The notes: generated from the sequence alone by a model not told the origin. A stretch of 64,000 nt of DNA from an uncultured Dokdonia sp. (GCF_947492535.1 NZ_CANLNH010000003.1:310001-374000); one strand, 5' to 3'. Shown: positions 27,814 through 37,396, numbered from the stretch's first letter. Numbers and translations: made by a program.

Positions 27814-29871
27814 ATGTCAGAAGAAAAACAATCTCAAGAAACCGAAGGGAAAATTAATGATGCTGAATCTGTAGAAGAGACGACACCTCAACCAGAAAAA
27901 GGTATTGAAGAAGAAATCGAAGCATTAGCAGCAGAAGCAGAAGCCACTGAACTGCCTACAGAAGAAACTGTAGAGGCCGAAATAGACAAAGACGAAGTCA
28001 CAGAGGCTACTGTGGTAGAAGAAAAAGAAGCTGAAAAACCGGAAGTTGAAAGCGAAACAGCAGTAGAAGTGCCAGCAACAACAGAAGAAGAAGTTTCTAG
28101 CAAAGAGATTGTACATGAACCAAAAGAGATTCCTAAAAAAGAATATACTACTTTAACGAATGAAGAATTATTAGAAGAGTTTAAAACATTACTCGCTAAT
28201 GAGAAGGTGCAGCTGATCAAAGATCATGTAGATGGTATCAAAAATGCTATCGATGCTAAATTTAATGAAGAACAAGAAGTCGCAAAGGCAGCATTTATAG
28301 AAGAAGGCGGAAACCTTATTGATTTTAGATATTTTTCTCCACTTAAGAAAGATTTTAATGAGACGTATTATGCGTATCGTCATAAACGTGCAGGCTATTA
28401 TCAAAATAAGCAAAAAGATCAAAAAGCGAATCTAGCATATAGACAAGAGCTCATAGAAGAAGTAAAGAAGCTTAGAGAAGAACTGGGAGGTGTTGAGAGC
28501 ATACAGTCTACATTCAATAAGTTTAAAGACATTCAGGAACGTTGGCATAATGCAGGAGATATCCCTAGAGATCGTTACAATTTAGTTTGGAATAATTATT
28601 ATCATCATATTGATAATTTTTACGAACTTTTACATTTAAATAGAGAGTTTAGAGATAAACACTTTCAAGATAACTTAGCAAAAAAGTTACAACTCATAGA
28701 GCGAGCAGAAGAATTAGCTTCAGAACCTAAAGTAAGTAAGGCATTTAAAGAACTTCAGCTACTACACCGTATGTGGAAAGAGGAAATAGGCCCTGTAGCA
28801 AAGGAGTATAGTGATGAAATATGGGATAAGTTTAGTGCTGCTACTAAGAAAATACATGATGCTAGAGATGCACAACAAAAAGAAATAGAAGCATCGTGGG
28901 GTCAAAATTTAGAGGTTAAACGTGCAATCATTGAAAAATTAGAAGTGATTAAGTCTAAGGATGTGGTTTCTCATCAAGATGTACAAACAAAAGTAAAAGA
29001 AGTTGAGACTTTACGAGAAGCATTCTTTAAATCTGGACGTGTACCTACAGATGTAAATGAAGAAGTATGGTCTACATTTAAAAATGTAGTACGAGAATTT
29101 AACCATAAAAAGAACGCATTCTATAAGTCTCAGAAAAAAGAACAGTTTGAAAATCTAAATAAGAAACTAGAACTAATCAAGATTGCTGAAGACAATAAGG
29201 ATAATGATGATTTTTCTACCACGATAGACCTTATGAAGAAAATACAGTCCGATTGGAAGAAGATTGGACATGTACCAAGAAAAGATAGTGATAAGATCTG
29301 GAAACAGTTTAAAAATGCCTGTAATCACTTCTTTGATCGTTTGCATGATTCAAAGAAAAAAGCAAATGCTGGAGAAGAAGAAGCTTATGTGAAGAAAGAA
29401 GCATTACTGAAAACGGTAAAAGGATTAAAGCTAGAAGGAAATCACCAAGAAAACTTAGCCTTGATTAAAGAGCATATTTCAAATTGGAAAACAATAGGTA
29501 GAGTTCCTTATAGTAAACGAAAGATAGACGATCTTTTTAATAAAGAATTAGATACTCTTTTTGGTCAATTAGATATTGATAAAAAAGAATCTGAAATGAT
29601 TCGATATGAAAATCGTATGCAATCTATGGTAGGGGATAATGATACAAGTGCCCTAGAAAAAGAACGATTTTTTATTACCAAAAAAATACAAGAGGTTAAG
29701 GCAGAAATTAATCAATTGGAAAATAATTTAGGATTTTTTCAACATGTTGCAGATGATAATCCACTAGTGAAAGAAGTGCATAATAATATCAATAAACACA
29801 AAGAGTCACTGGCAGTTTGGACTTCAAAACTAAGAAAAGTGAAACAAATGATATCAGAAATCAATAGCTAA
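27814..29871 (+). CDS. DUF349-repeat protein
   Basis: This 685-residue cytoplasmic protein has a very acidic, low-complexity N-terminus (residues 1-110, rich in Glu/Thr/Val), then about five charged helical DUF349 repeats. The repeats recur with W-K-x-I-G-x-V-P-R/Y-style motifs (WHNAGDIPRDR, WKKIGHVPRKD, WKTIGRVPYSK). The frame begins with TTG at 27805, but the ATG at 27814 is the better start. The function of DUF349 proteins is unsettled. It ends in a coiled-coil-like segment and a bidirectional terminator. Confidence 0.88.
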   Translation: MSEEKQSQETEGKINDAESVEETTPQPEKGIEEEIEALAAEAEATELPTEETVEAEIDKDEVTEATVVEEKEAEKPEVESETAVEVPATTEEEVSSKEIVHEPKEIPKKEYTTLTNEELLEEFKTLLANEKVQLIKDHVDGIKNAIDAKFNEEQEVAKAAFIEEGGNLIDFRYFSPLKKDFNETYYAYRHKRAGYYQNKQKDQKANLAYRQELIEEVKKLREELGGVESIQSTFNKFKDIQERWHNAGDIPRDRYNLVWNNYYHHIDNFYELLHLNREFRDKHFQDNLAKKLQLIERAEELASEPKVSKAFKELQLLHRMWKEEIGPVAKEYSDEIWDKFSAATKKIHDARDAQQKEIEASWGQNLEVKRAIIEKLEVIKSKDVVSHQDVQTKVKEVETLREAFFKSGRVPTDVNEEVWSTFKNVVREFNHKKNAFYKSQKKEQFENLNKKLELIKIAEDNKDNDDFSTTIDLMKKIQSDWKKIGHVPRKDSDKIWKQFKNACNHFFDRLHDSKKKANAGEEEAYVKKEALLKTVKGLKLEGNHQENLALIKEHISNWKTIGRVPYSKRKIDDLFNKELDTLFGQLDIDKKESEMIRYENRMQSMVGDNDTSALEKERFFITKKIQEVKAEINQLENNLGFFQHVADDNPLVKEVHNNINKHKESLAVWTSKLRKVKQMISEINS

Positions 29872-29945
29872 ACTTTTAATTTAGATAAATAGTTTTAAGT
29901 GTCTGATTAAATTAATATTAAGTTATATTTTTAGATAAGACTAAA

Positions 29946-29980
29946 AAATAAAAAATCCCCAATTAGGGGATTTTTTATTT
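29946..29980. terminator. Bidirectional terminator
   Basis: Perfect 15-bp stem AAATAAAAAATCCCC / GGGGATTTTTTATTT with an AATTA loop, between the convergent DUF349 and LysM genes. Confidence 0.92.
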
Positions 29981-30003
29981 CAAAAAAGAATGTAATTTCT
30001 TAA

Positions 30004-30381
30004 TTATAAATGTGGGATAATTAATTCTTGATCTGGATGAATTACATCTGGATTTTTAAGAATATCGGTATTTGCTTCAAAGATTTTTGTGTACTTCATT
30101 GCATCTCCATAATAGTGTTTTGCGATCTTTCCTAACGTATCTCCACTTGCCACTGTATGACGCGCATAAACAGTCGTATCTTCAACTTTAATATCTGCTA
30201 CGATATCTGCAGGGTTTTCTCCTCCAGCTTCTTTAATAGCATCCCATAGTTGATTTTTATGATATTGATTTACTGCTGTTCCATTAATGTGTAAAACACC
30301 ATTTTCTTCCTTTACATCACCATCCTTTACACCTAGCTTTTCTCCTAAGTCAAGAACTCCTTGATATTTTGCTTTTACCAT
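30004..30381 (-). CDS. BON-LysM protein (YgaU/Kbp-like)
   Basis: This 125-residue protein has no signal peptide. A BON-like domain occupies residues about 20-70 (DGDVKEENGVLHINGTAV), and a LysM domain about 76-123 (HTVASGDTLGKIAKHYYGDA, ending QELIIP). This is the architecture of YgaU/Kbp, a small cytoplasmic K+-binding protein in E. coli, and the length is near its usual 149. It stands alone between terminators. The K+ role is by family only. Confidence 0.92.
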   Translation of the reverse strand: MVKAKYQGVLDLGEKLGVKDGDVKEENGVLHINGTAVNQYHKNQLWDAIKEAGGENPADIVADIKVEDTTVYARHTVASGDTLGKIAKHYYGDAMKYTKIFEANTDILKNPDVIHPDQELIIPHL

Positions 30382-30561
30382 GATTGTTTGAATTTTAAAT
30401 ATTAATACTCGTAAATATACAAATACCCATTATAAATTAACAGTAATACATAGGGTGAATTACAAGTTTTATCGATAAAAAGTTGTTTTAGAACGCTATA
30501 TCGCACTCTTTTCTTAAAAGATAGCCATGGAGCAACATAATTTTAAATGAATATTTTAGTA

Positions 30562-31365
30562 CTATTCAAACAGTAATCTTCCTGTAAATAACTCTGCTAC
30601 ATTAACAATTGGAGGTTCATTTTTTGCTATTACATCACCAGTAGCTCTTATCTCACCAGTAATACTCGCTTGTGGATTTACGATCATTGGTGCAGCTCCT
30701 ACATGTCTTACAACAACATCTTGTGCTATTAGATCTTCTCCATACAACGTAGGAAACTCATCAGAAAAGTTGATACTTAGGTCTTCGGTAGTTCCTGAAA
30801 TATGAAAATCACTCATTCCGTTTGCGACAATTACAATTCTTTCTGATTGAAAGTCTAAAAAGAAATCACCTGTTTTATTGGGACTATCTAGTCCTGGAGT
30901 CGTAACACTTTCTAAGAGTACATTAGGAAATTCAAGTGTTCCATTACTTCGTATCTCATAGGTAGCACTATTTTTTATAAACGTTAAGTTAGGCACTGTG
31001 ATGCGTACTAAGGTGCGACCAAAATCTCTAAATAGATTGCATCCATTTTTATTTTGCATGATAAACGTGTCATCTTCCACTTTAAATACAAGATCATTAA
31101 ATAGATTTTCTCTGGTTTCTACAATAATCTGTTGTGTCTCTCCCTGAGTGATCTCAAGGCGCATATCATTTTCAGTACGCACTTTATCAAAAAATGGTAA
31201 TTCTATTGTTCTTGTAATGGCATCTCCATCTGTTTGAAGGCAATCTGTGGCATCTTCAGAGTCACAACTACAGATGAGTGTTAGTATGAGAAGGGAGGAA
31301 GTTAGTATACGCTTTCGCGAAAGCGTACCCAGTATCCATCCTTTTATGTTTAAAATATATTTCAT
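30562..31365 (-). CDS. GIN-domain (DUF2807) lipoprotein with a palindrome in its leader
   Basis: This 267-residue protein has a lipoprotein signal with Cys34 in LICSC. The mature part (about 60-265) has the repeated beta pattern of the head-GIN/DUF2807 family, which is putatively an autotransporter-adhesin-like beta-helix. The signal's n-region is unusually long: residues 13-20 (GTLSRKRI) are encoded by the exact 20-bp dispersed palindrome at 31308-31327. No other ATG precedes the lipobox, so the palindrome is translated. Its ATG overlaps the upstream stop as ATGA, so it is coupled to the PagL-like gene. Confidence 0.82.
   Translation of the reverse strand: MKYILNIKGWILGTLSRKRILTSSLLILTLICSCDSEDATDCLQTDGDAITRTIELPFFDKVRTENDMRLEITQGETQQIIVETRENLFNDLVFKVEDDTFIMQNKNGCNLFRDFGRTLVRITVPNLTFIKNSATYEIRSNGTLEFPNVLLESVTTPGLDSPNKTGDFFLDFQSERIVIVANGMSDFHISGTTEDLSINFSDEFPTLYGEDLIAQDVVVRHVGAAPMIVNPQASITGEIRATGDVIAKNEPPIVNVAELFTGRLLFE
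31308..31327. repeat. Dispersed palindrome, exact 20-bp copy in lipoprotein signal peptide
   Basis: Perfect TACGCTTTCGCGAAAGCGTA; core 31311-31324. It is read as Thr-Leu-Ser-Arg-Lys-Arg in the positively charged leader. Confidence 0.95.
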
Positions 31366-32459
31366 AATCGATATCCTATTCCAAATTCAACAGCTTCTGC
31401 CTTGGCGCCATGTGCTTTTACAGTCACAGTTCCAAAGAAGTGATCGCCAAAATAGCGTTTAAGTCCAATCCTTTCATATATTCGGCCTTCAAAATCATAA
31501 GGGTAGTATACATAATACCCTAACTGACTGACAAAAGCAACGCGACCAAAACGGAGTTCGTGCCCTATAAAGACCCCAACACGTTTCCAGTCTTCATCTC
31601 CTTGTGTACCAAATTGTGGAAATGCAACCGCCTCAAATTCAATTTGTTCTTTTAAAAAGCGTGCAAAAAACACATCTACACCTGCTTGTAAGGTGCTTTT
31701 ATAGGAAATACGTTTGTCTACAAATGCAGAAGCAACAAAAAAGGGATGCTGACCTAATCCGAGTCTGTCACTTTCATTTGCACCGCCTCTTATAGCAAAG
31801 TTAAACGTAATGGGTTCTTTGTATTTTTTGTTGTCTAAGGCGATATATGAAGGTATTTCCTGGTCTTTTGGAGTATACACAAGACCAATATTAGCCGCTA
31901 AAGTATTAAGACTAGAATTAGGTGCACGCACATTTCCATTAGAATAATGCGTGAGCGTGAGTCCGCCTTGTAGATGTATTTGATTGGTTAATGCTTGTTT
32001 GTAATTGAGTAGGAGGTAGGTAGCGCTTAACAGATGTGATCCAAAGGCATTGTTCTTTTTATTGGTTTCTATATCAAACGGATTGGTATTATATGCAATT
32101 CCCTGTCCTATCCTGAATTGTAATTTTCTGTTTAGAAAATAAAAAGAATAATGACCAAACAAACTATAGTTCTTCCCCACAAATTCATTTCCGAAGTCTT
32201 GGTATATAAAAGAGAATCCCCAATCTGGGTAATTGTATCGACGCTCCCATTCGTTTAGACCGTAGGTTTTGCGATTATAACTTAGAATAAGCCCTTTTGG
32301 ATGCTCTGTGATAAGATGCGCAATATCTTTACTATGTGCTGCGATATTGCCATAAAAATACTGTACATCTACATCAAAAGGCTTTTTGATAGATTCTTGT
32401 GCATGTATAAAAAGGCTACTACATACAACAATCAATAGGGGAAGTACTCTTCTGAGCAT
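31362..32459 (-). CDS. Acyloxyacyl hydrolase / PagL-like outer-membrane protein, second copy
   Basis: This 365-residue protein has a signal peptide (1-20, ending IHAQ) and dense beta-strand pattern. The catalytic-type motif THYSNGN sits near residue 171 (His171). Layout and length match the protein at 2272-3414: an N-terminal PagL-like half, then a second barrel-like half, here from about residue 200. FDVDVQYFYG opens the mature protein. It probably modifies lipid A or another acylated surface lipid (family inference). It forms a coupled pair with the GIN lipoprotein through an ATGA overlap. Confidence 0.62.
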   Translation of the reverse strand: MLRRVLPLLIVVCSSLFIHAQESIKKPFDVDVQYFYGNIAAHSKDIAHLITEHPKGLILSYNRKTYGLNEWERRYNYPDWGFSFIYQDFGNEFVGKNYSLFGHYSFYFLNRKLQFRIGQGIAYNTNPFDIETNKKNNAFGSHLLSATYLLLNYKQALTNQIHLQGGLTLTHYSNGNVRAPNSSLNTLAANIGLVYTPKDQEIPSYIALDNKKYKEPITFNFAIRGGANESDRLGLGQHPFFVASAFVDKRISYKSTLQAGVDVFFARFLKEQIEFEAVAFPQFGTQGDEDWKRVGVFIGHELRFGRVAFVSQLGYYVYYPYDFEGRIYERIGLKRYFGDHFFGTVTVKAHGAKAEAVEFGIGYRL

Positions 32460-32610
32460 AAATGGTGTTTATAAAAAGCGAAAATATAAAAATAGAAAGG
32501 TTTTTTAAGGATTGTATGTAAATTATAATATAGACGATATATATATGATCTATTTGTTACTATAAAACAATAGTATATCTTGCATTTCTAACTAATCCTA
32601 TTTCTTTAAT

Positions 32611-34068
32611 ATGCTGTATACAATCAAAAATCGCGTATATCATAGGTGTGCCTTGGGCATATTGCTATTAAGTTGTTTGTTTTCAATGGGAATAAGTAAT
32701 GCGCAGTCTGCATTACCTTCCATGGCAATAGATGATTCTTTATCGATTGCTGTAATCCATTCTAGTGTGCTTAAAGATCTGCGAGGGAATGTTGCGTTTT
32801 CTTACAAAAATGAAAAATACACGGTTGAGTTGTCTAAAGAGGGGGTAAATACCAATACAACGTACCATCTTATCAATTCAAAAGGGAAATCCTATACGTT
32901 ATATATTATAAAACATCCGTTATTTCAATTTTATATTGATGATCCTATTATCAATGAACCAAAACGTATGGCAACTCTTACCTATACCGATAAAGATACT
33001 GTTCTACAAACGTATACGGGTATTGAGTTACGCGGTAGTAGTTCGTTGGTATTTCCAAAAAAAACCTATGATATTAATCTGCACACATCGGCAGATGGGA
33101 CCTCTAATCAAGATCTCAAAATAGATACGATGCGTAGTGATGATGATTGGATTTTGGATGCGATTCATAACGAACCGCTTAGAATGCGGTCACATCTATC
33201 GTATCAACTATGGAAAGATATACATACCCCATATTACCTTGCAAAAGAACCAGGCGCCAAAGCCGGTGTAGAAACGCGTTATTGTGAGGTATTCATCAAT
33301 GATCACTATAAGGGAATGTACTTGGTAAGCGAACAAGTGGATCGTAAATTACTCCAGCTTAAAAAGCAAAAAGGAGATACCACACGCGGCGAACTCTTTC
33401 AAGGTGCTCGATATCTTGGAGCGTCGTCTTTTGACTCTATTCCTCAGAAAAAGAATTACCTGCTCTCTTGGGGTGGTTATGATATAAAATATCCCGTACC
33501 TACAAATACCCCGTGGGATAATTTATATGAATTCACCGATTTTGTATTGCATAGTGATGATTCCGCTTTCGCGAAAGACATCTCGTCACGGTTCCAAATG
33601 GAGAATGTGATTGACTATTTCTTATTTATCAATGCTTTACGCGCACCAGATAATATGGGAAAGAATATTTATGTAGCACGTTATACCGAAGGCGAGCCTT
33701 ACTTTTATGTTCCCTGGGATCTCGATGGTACATTTGGTACCATCTTTAACGGAAAACGAGTCTCAACCACAGATGATTTTCTTGCAAATGGTCTCCTACG
33801 GCGTTTAATTGCAGTCAATCCCGATAACTTTATACAGCGCTTTCAAAAACGATGGTTCGAACTTCGAAAAGGCATTTTTGAAACTACAGCATTACAACAG
33901 CGACAAACTGAAACCTATACCTCCCTTAAAAAAGATTTATTTTACGAACGCGAACAAAAACGATGGCCTGCCTTTATCTATGATGAGGAAGGATTAGAGT
34001 ATATGCATGCTTGGACTGAAAAACGGTTACTGTTTTTGGATGAGTTTATAGGCAAGATGGGGGAATGA
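32611..34068 (+). CDS. CotH-family secreted kinase-like protein
   Basis: This 485-residue protein has a signal peptide (residues about 1-31, ending SNAQ). It shows CotH landmarks: ELRGSSSLVFPKKTYDINL near residue 150 (nucleotide/lysine region), GMYLVSEQVDRKLL near 235, and YVPWDLDGTFGTIF near 370 (metal-binding Asp-Leu-Asp). CotH proteins are atypical kinases that phosphorylate spore-coat or secreted proteins. This one is probably exported, and its substrate is unknown. A palindrome variant (33565) encodes Ala-Phe-Ala-Lys near residue 319 and is tolerated in a loop region. Confidence 0.88.
   Translation: MLYTIKNRVYHRCALGILLLSCLFSMGISNAQSALPSMAIDDSLSIAVIHSSVLKDLRGNVAFSYKNEKYTVELSKEGVNTNTTYHLINSKGKSYTLYIIKHPLFQFYIDDPIINEPKRMATLTYTDKDTVLQTYTGIELRGSSSLVFPKKTYDINLHTSADGTSNQDLKIDTMRSDDDWILDAIHNEPLRMRSHLSYQLWKDIHTPYYLAKEPGAKAGVETRYCEVFINDHYKGMYLVSEQVDRKLLQLKKQKGDTTRGELFQGARYLGASSFDSIPQKKNYLLSWGGYDIKYPVPTNTPWDNLYEFTDFVLHSDDSAFAKDISSRFQMENVIDYFLFINALRAPDNMGKNIYVARYTEGEPYFYVPWDLDGTFGTIFNGKRVSTTDDFLANGLLRRLIAVNPDNFIQRFQKRWFELRKGIFETTALQQRQTETYTSLKKDLFYEREQKRWPAFIYDEEGLEYMHAWTEKRLLFLDEFIGKMGE
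33565..33577. repeat. Dispersed palindrome, 13 of 14 core bases, inside the CotH gene
   Basis: GCTTTCGCGAAAG followed by A instead of C. It is read as Ala-Phe-Ala-Lys. Confidence 0.88.
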
Positions 34069-34123
34069 TAGAAAGTGTTTTCTCTTGATTGTTACACAGT
34101 ATACGTGTACCTCAGTAGTATTG

Positions 34124-34783
34124 TTACACCAATCCCAAATAAACACAAATTAATGCAATGGTGTCAAAAAAACCATGTACAGCAATAATAAACCACAAAT
34201 CGTATTTACGCAAGTAGAATATTAAGGCTAATAGTGCTCCGACAGTCCCTGCAACAATTTGACCAGTAATTCCTTGGTAACTATGCATAAAACCAAAAAA
34301 GCTAGCAAGTAATACAATATTAAGAACAATACTGATGTTGCTTTCACCGAAGAATTTTACAAATTGACGCATAAAATAACCACGAAAGATGATTTCTTCT
34401 CCAAAACCCGCAGTAGCCCACACGACTAATAAAGCAATTAAACAGGCTGGAAGATTTCCTTTCAATTCATCAAAACTTGAATAATCTATAGGGACTCCCG
34501 TAAGTATTGTAATTCCAGGAACCAATATAAAGACATAAAAAACAAAGAGTCCTAAGGCAAGCAATGGAGCAAGTACGAAGATGTTTTTGGTTGTAAATTT
34601 TTCCCGTTGAAATCCAAGGGCTAAAAATGGTTTCCCTTTGTATTCTATATAATTCGCTATAATAATGATTATAGAAATAATGATATTTTCTATCATTATA
34701 GAGGGTGATTCAAACCATATAATGTAGATGATTGTAAAGGTGATTAATGGAATTAATACATTTTGTAAAGTGATTTTGTTCAT
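34124..34783 (-). CDS. CPBP-family intramembrane metalloprotease
   Basis: This 219-residue polytopic protein has about six to seven helices. The family catalytic motifs are present: FGEEIIFRGYFMRQF (EExxxR) near residue 127, FGFMHSYQG near 163, and HGFFDTIA near 202. CPBP (Abi/CAAX-like) proteases process prenylated or short peptides in eukaryotes and give bacteriocin immunity in some bacteria. No bacteriocin gene is adjacent, so no role is assigned here. Confidence 0.92.
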   Translation of the reverse strand: MNKITLQNVLIPLITFTIIYIIWFESPSIMIENIIISIIIIIANYIEYKGKPFLALGFQREKFTTKNIFVLAPLLALGLFVFYVFILVPGITILTGVPIDYSSFDELKGNLPACLIALLVVWATAGFGEEIIFRGYFMRQFVKFFGESNISIVLNIVLLASFFGFMHSYQGITGQIVAGTVGALLALIFYLRKYDLWFIIAVHGFFDTIALICVYLGLV

Positions 34784-34909
34784 CGTTTTTTGATTTTAAA
34801 TTCTAAACGAAATAAGGAACAAAATCCCGCAAAACCTCTTTAAATAAGTTTGTTTTTACTGAATGGTCGTGTATTTATAACTGAATAGTTGATAGTCTTT
34901 TTACATCTA

Positions 34910-35746
34910 TTATTGAAACCAATCCATAAAGGCTTTTCGTTTGTAACGACTAATATTGATTTCTGAAATAGCATCGTTTTTGATAAAAGCTTTTAACCGA
35001 ATACGCAACTTGCCATTTTCAATCTTTTCAATTGATTCTACAGTATCTTTATGAATGATGATTTGTCGATTAGCTCTAAAAAATAATTGATCATTTACTT
35101 TTTCTTCGAGTTCGTTCAATGTAAAGTCAGTGTTAATAGTAGTACCGTTATTTTGAACTGTATATACAATCTTGTTTTCGCTATAAAAACATGCAATATT
35201 TTCATAAGTAAGCTTTGTTATTTTTGCACCGCTTTCAATAGTAATCTCTGCATCCTTTGTAGATAATTTATATAAATTGTATATATCTTGAGCATACAAT
35301 AAACCTATGAGAATAAAACATAATAACAAGGTGATTAGTAAACCAATTAACATATAGTAGAATTCTATCTCTCCATCTAAAACTATTTCTACAATAGTAT
35401 TTGCAGGAATATAGATGATGGTAATATATCCTAAAGTAGAAATCATAAACCTTGCGATCGTAGCAATCTCTACCTTTCTAGTAAAATACTTTTTTTTGTG
35501 AAATTTAAAATTAAGATCCGCTATGATTCCAACGAGAATAGATAAAATAATAGTAAACAGAAAACCTTCTAAGGGAAATCTATACGATGTATTATCTAGA
35601 AAGTTATCACTTGCAGCTATATGATTTGCGACTAAAGAGAAAATAACCAATACAATTGCTTTTTGCAACCAAGGCCATATAGAACTACTGGTATATGTAG
35701 TTCCTACTGATTTGATTATATTCTTAGTAGAACGTGATGTACTCAT
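34910..35746 (-). CDS. Membrane-bound LytTR-domain transcription regulator
   Basis: This 278-residue protein has four hydrophobic segments in the N-terminal half (about 30-155) and a LytTR DNA-binding domain at the C-terminus (about 185-278: FFRANRQIIIHKDTVESI, with LRIRLK following). There is no receiver domain, so it is a membrane sensor directly joined to a DNA-binding domain. The frame opens with a TTG at 35776; I prefer the ATG at 35746. The 269-base gap upstream contains tRNA-His. Its target is unknown; it is near, but not in an operon with, the CPBP protease gene. Confidence 0.85.
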   Translation of the reverse strand: MSTSRSTKNIIKSVGTTYTSSSIWPWLQKAIVLVIFSLVANHIAASDNFLDNTSYRFPLEGFLFTIILSILVGIIADLNFKFHKKKYFTRKVEIATIARFMISTLGYITIIYIPANTIVEIVLDGEIEFYYMLIGLLITLLLCFILIGLLYAQDIYNLYKLSTKDAEITIESGAKITKLTYENIACFYSENKIVYTVQNNGTTINTDFTLNELEEKVNDQLFFRANRQIIIHKDTVESIEKIENGKLRIRLKAFIKNDAISEINISRYKRKAFMDWFQ

Positions 35747-35974
35747 AAATGAGAAACTCTTTTTAGTCAGATTCAAAAGTAAAGAATAATTTTTCTATAA
35801 AAATTTTATCAAAAAAGTATTTGTTAATGATATGTTTCTTTTATTAAATCTAATCAAATTTTGGTTTGAAATTCTAAAAAAGAATTACGAATTAGAACGT
35901 ATATAATACGCTTTAAGTAGGAGAGAGGCACGCCATCATTTCGAGTGCAGTCAAGCACTCAGGAAAGTGTATAA

Positions 35975-36006
35975 ACAAAAAAAGCCTTTCATTTCTGAAA
36001 GGCTTT
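35975..36006 (-). terminator. Terminator of tRNA-His
   Basis: 10-bp stem AAAGCCTTTC / GAAAGGCTTT with a six-base loop. On the minus strand it is followed by TTTTTTG, 10 bases beyond the tRNA. Confidence 0.9.
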
Positions 36007-36015
36007 GCTATTTTG

Positions 36016-36090
36016 GGTGAAAGACCGGTCTCGAACCGGCGACCTCCTGAACCACAATCAGGCGCTCTAACCAACTGAGCTACAATCACC
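36016..36090 (-). tRNA. tRNA-His (anticodon GTG)
   Basis: A 75-base cloverleaf including the His-specific extra G at -1 and C73. Anticodon loop TTGTGGT with stem CCTGA/TCAGG, D arm GCTC...GAGC, T arm GCCGG/CCGGT. The acceptor stem GTGATTG/CTTTCAC has T-T oppositions at positions 5:68 and 6:67. A short frame across it encoding VAQLVRAPDCG is a tRNA-shadow, not a gene. Confidence 0.93.
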
Positions 36091-36142
36091 ATTTTAATTA
36101 GCGACTGCAAAGATAAACAATATCATCACAATGACAATAGTT

Positions 36143-36178
36143 TTATAAAAAAAAGCTCCATAAAATTTATGAAGCTTT
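36143..36178 (-). terminator. Terminator after the M28 peptidase gene
   Basis: Stem AAAGCT-C-CATAAA / TTTATG-A-AGCTTT with one mismatch. On the minus strand it is followed by eight T, about 22 bases after the peptidase stop. Confidence 0.75.
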
Positions 36179-36200
36179 ATATTATATATGAGCTAGTGTT

Positions 36201-37274
36201 TTATGGTTTTGGCACTGCTTTATCTACGACTGGACGTTCTTTTCTATTTGCTAATTCCCAGGCAGTTGCAAAAATAAGTTGTACACGTCTATGGTATAAA
36301 GGATAATTAATTTTATCTGCCGTATCTGTTATTTTATGGTAATCTTCATGCACCCCATTAAAGTAAAAGATGATAGGTACATTATGCTTTGCAAAATTAT
36401 AATGATCAGAACGGTAGTAAAAACGATTTGGTTCGTTTTCTGCATTATAGCGATAGTCCAAATTCATATTGAAATACTTCATGTTTACAGCAGCAGAAAT
36501 TTGGTGTAGTTCTGTACTTAACTTATCAGATCCGATGAGGTATACATAATCATTATCATTAGGATGTTCAAAATCATTACGACCAATCATGTCTATATTA
36601 AGATCTGCAATGGTGTTTTCAAGAGGGTATACTGGATTTTCAGCATAATACTTAGAACCATACAGTCCTTTTTCTTCACCTGTTACGTGCAAGAAGAGGA
36701 TAGAACGTTTAGGAGGATATCCATCTTTAATCGCTTGTTTAAAGGCCTCTGCTATTTCTAAAAGTGCAATCGTACCAGATCCATCATCATCTGCGCCATT
36801 GTAAACATTTCCTTTAGAGTCCATTCCTACATGATCTAGATGTGCAGATATCACAAGTACTTCTTCTGGTTTTTCTGATCCCTTGATAAATGCAAGTACA
36901 TTTTCTGAATCATTTAAACCGCTATTTCTTCTAAAAAACTCTTTGGGTACTTTTTGAAAGTAATTTCCATCAGGTGTACCAGATGCTATCTCAATTTCTT
37001 TATAATAATTGCGTAAATATTCAACAGCCTTTTTTTGACCTGGATCTCCTGTATTTCTTCCTTCCATTTCATCACCCGCATACACATAGAGCATTTCTTT
37101 CAGTTCTTCTTCTGTAATGGTTTCCATATAGGTTGGAAGTACTTTGTCGCCATCGCCTTCAAGTGAGGTAACATCTATATATACAGGTTTTTCTGGAGTA
37201 GTAACTGTTTTTTTTGATTCTTTACACGAAATCACAATAGCACTACATGCGAGTATAAGAAATATTCTTTTCAT
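36201..37274 (-). CDS. M28-family zinc aminopeptidase, lipoprotein
   Basis: This 357-residue protein has a lipobox (Cys17 in AIVISCKE). The M28 zinc-ligand set is visible: SAHLDHVG near residue 144, NGADDDGSG near 159, TGEEKGLYGSKYY near 203 (catalytic Glu and ligand Glu), DMIGRND near 227, and VHEDYHKITDT near 318. It releases N-terminal amino acids from peptides and is probably surface- or periplasm-anchored. It is monocistronic, with terminators on both sides. Confidence 0.93.
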   Translation of the reverse strand: MKRIFLILACSAIVISCKESKKTVTTPEKPVYIDVTSLEGDGDKVLPTYMETITEEELKEMLYVYAGDEMEGRNTGDPGQKKAVEYLRNYYKEIEIASGTPDGNYFQKVPKEFFRRNSGLNDSENVLAFIKGSEKPEEVLVISAHLDHVGMDSKGNVYNGADDDGSGTIALLEIAEAFKQAIKDGYPPKRSILFLHVTGEEKGLYGSKYYAENPVYPLENTIADLNIDMIGRNDFEHPNDNDYVYLIGSDKLSTELHQISAAVNMKYFNMNLDYRYNAENEPNRFYYRSDHYNFAKHNVPIIFYFNGVHEDYHKITDTADKINYPLYHRRVQLIFATAWELANRKERPVVDKAVPKP

Positions 37275-37346
37275 TAAAATCTAATTATTAAAGCAGCTAA
37301 AGTACTCAAAATTAATGGGAAAATACTATGGAAATACCAATCAAAA

Positions 37347-37379
37347 AAAGAGCGACTTCCTTTTGTGAAGTCGCTCTTT
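37347..37379 (-). terminator. Terminator after dnaN
   Basis: 13-bp perfect stem AAAGAGCGACTTC / GAAGTCGCTCTTT with a seven-base loop, followed by a T-run on the minus strand, 18 bases beyond the dnaN stop. Confidence 0.9.
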
Positions 37380-37396
37380 AGTAATTAACACTTAAT

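Noticed and set aside
35925-35962. Possible repeat fragment with hairpin GAGTGC...GCACTC near tRNA-His
   Set aside because: Too short and with only six paired bases; it may be an old repeat remnant, but I cannot support it as an element.
35913-36110. 65-residue minus-strand frame (VAQLVRAPDCGSGGRRFETG)
   Set aside because: It runs across tRNA-His and its terminator; such frames are typical shadows of tRNA genes.
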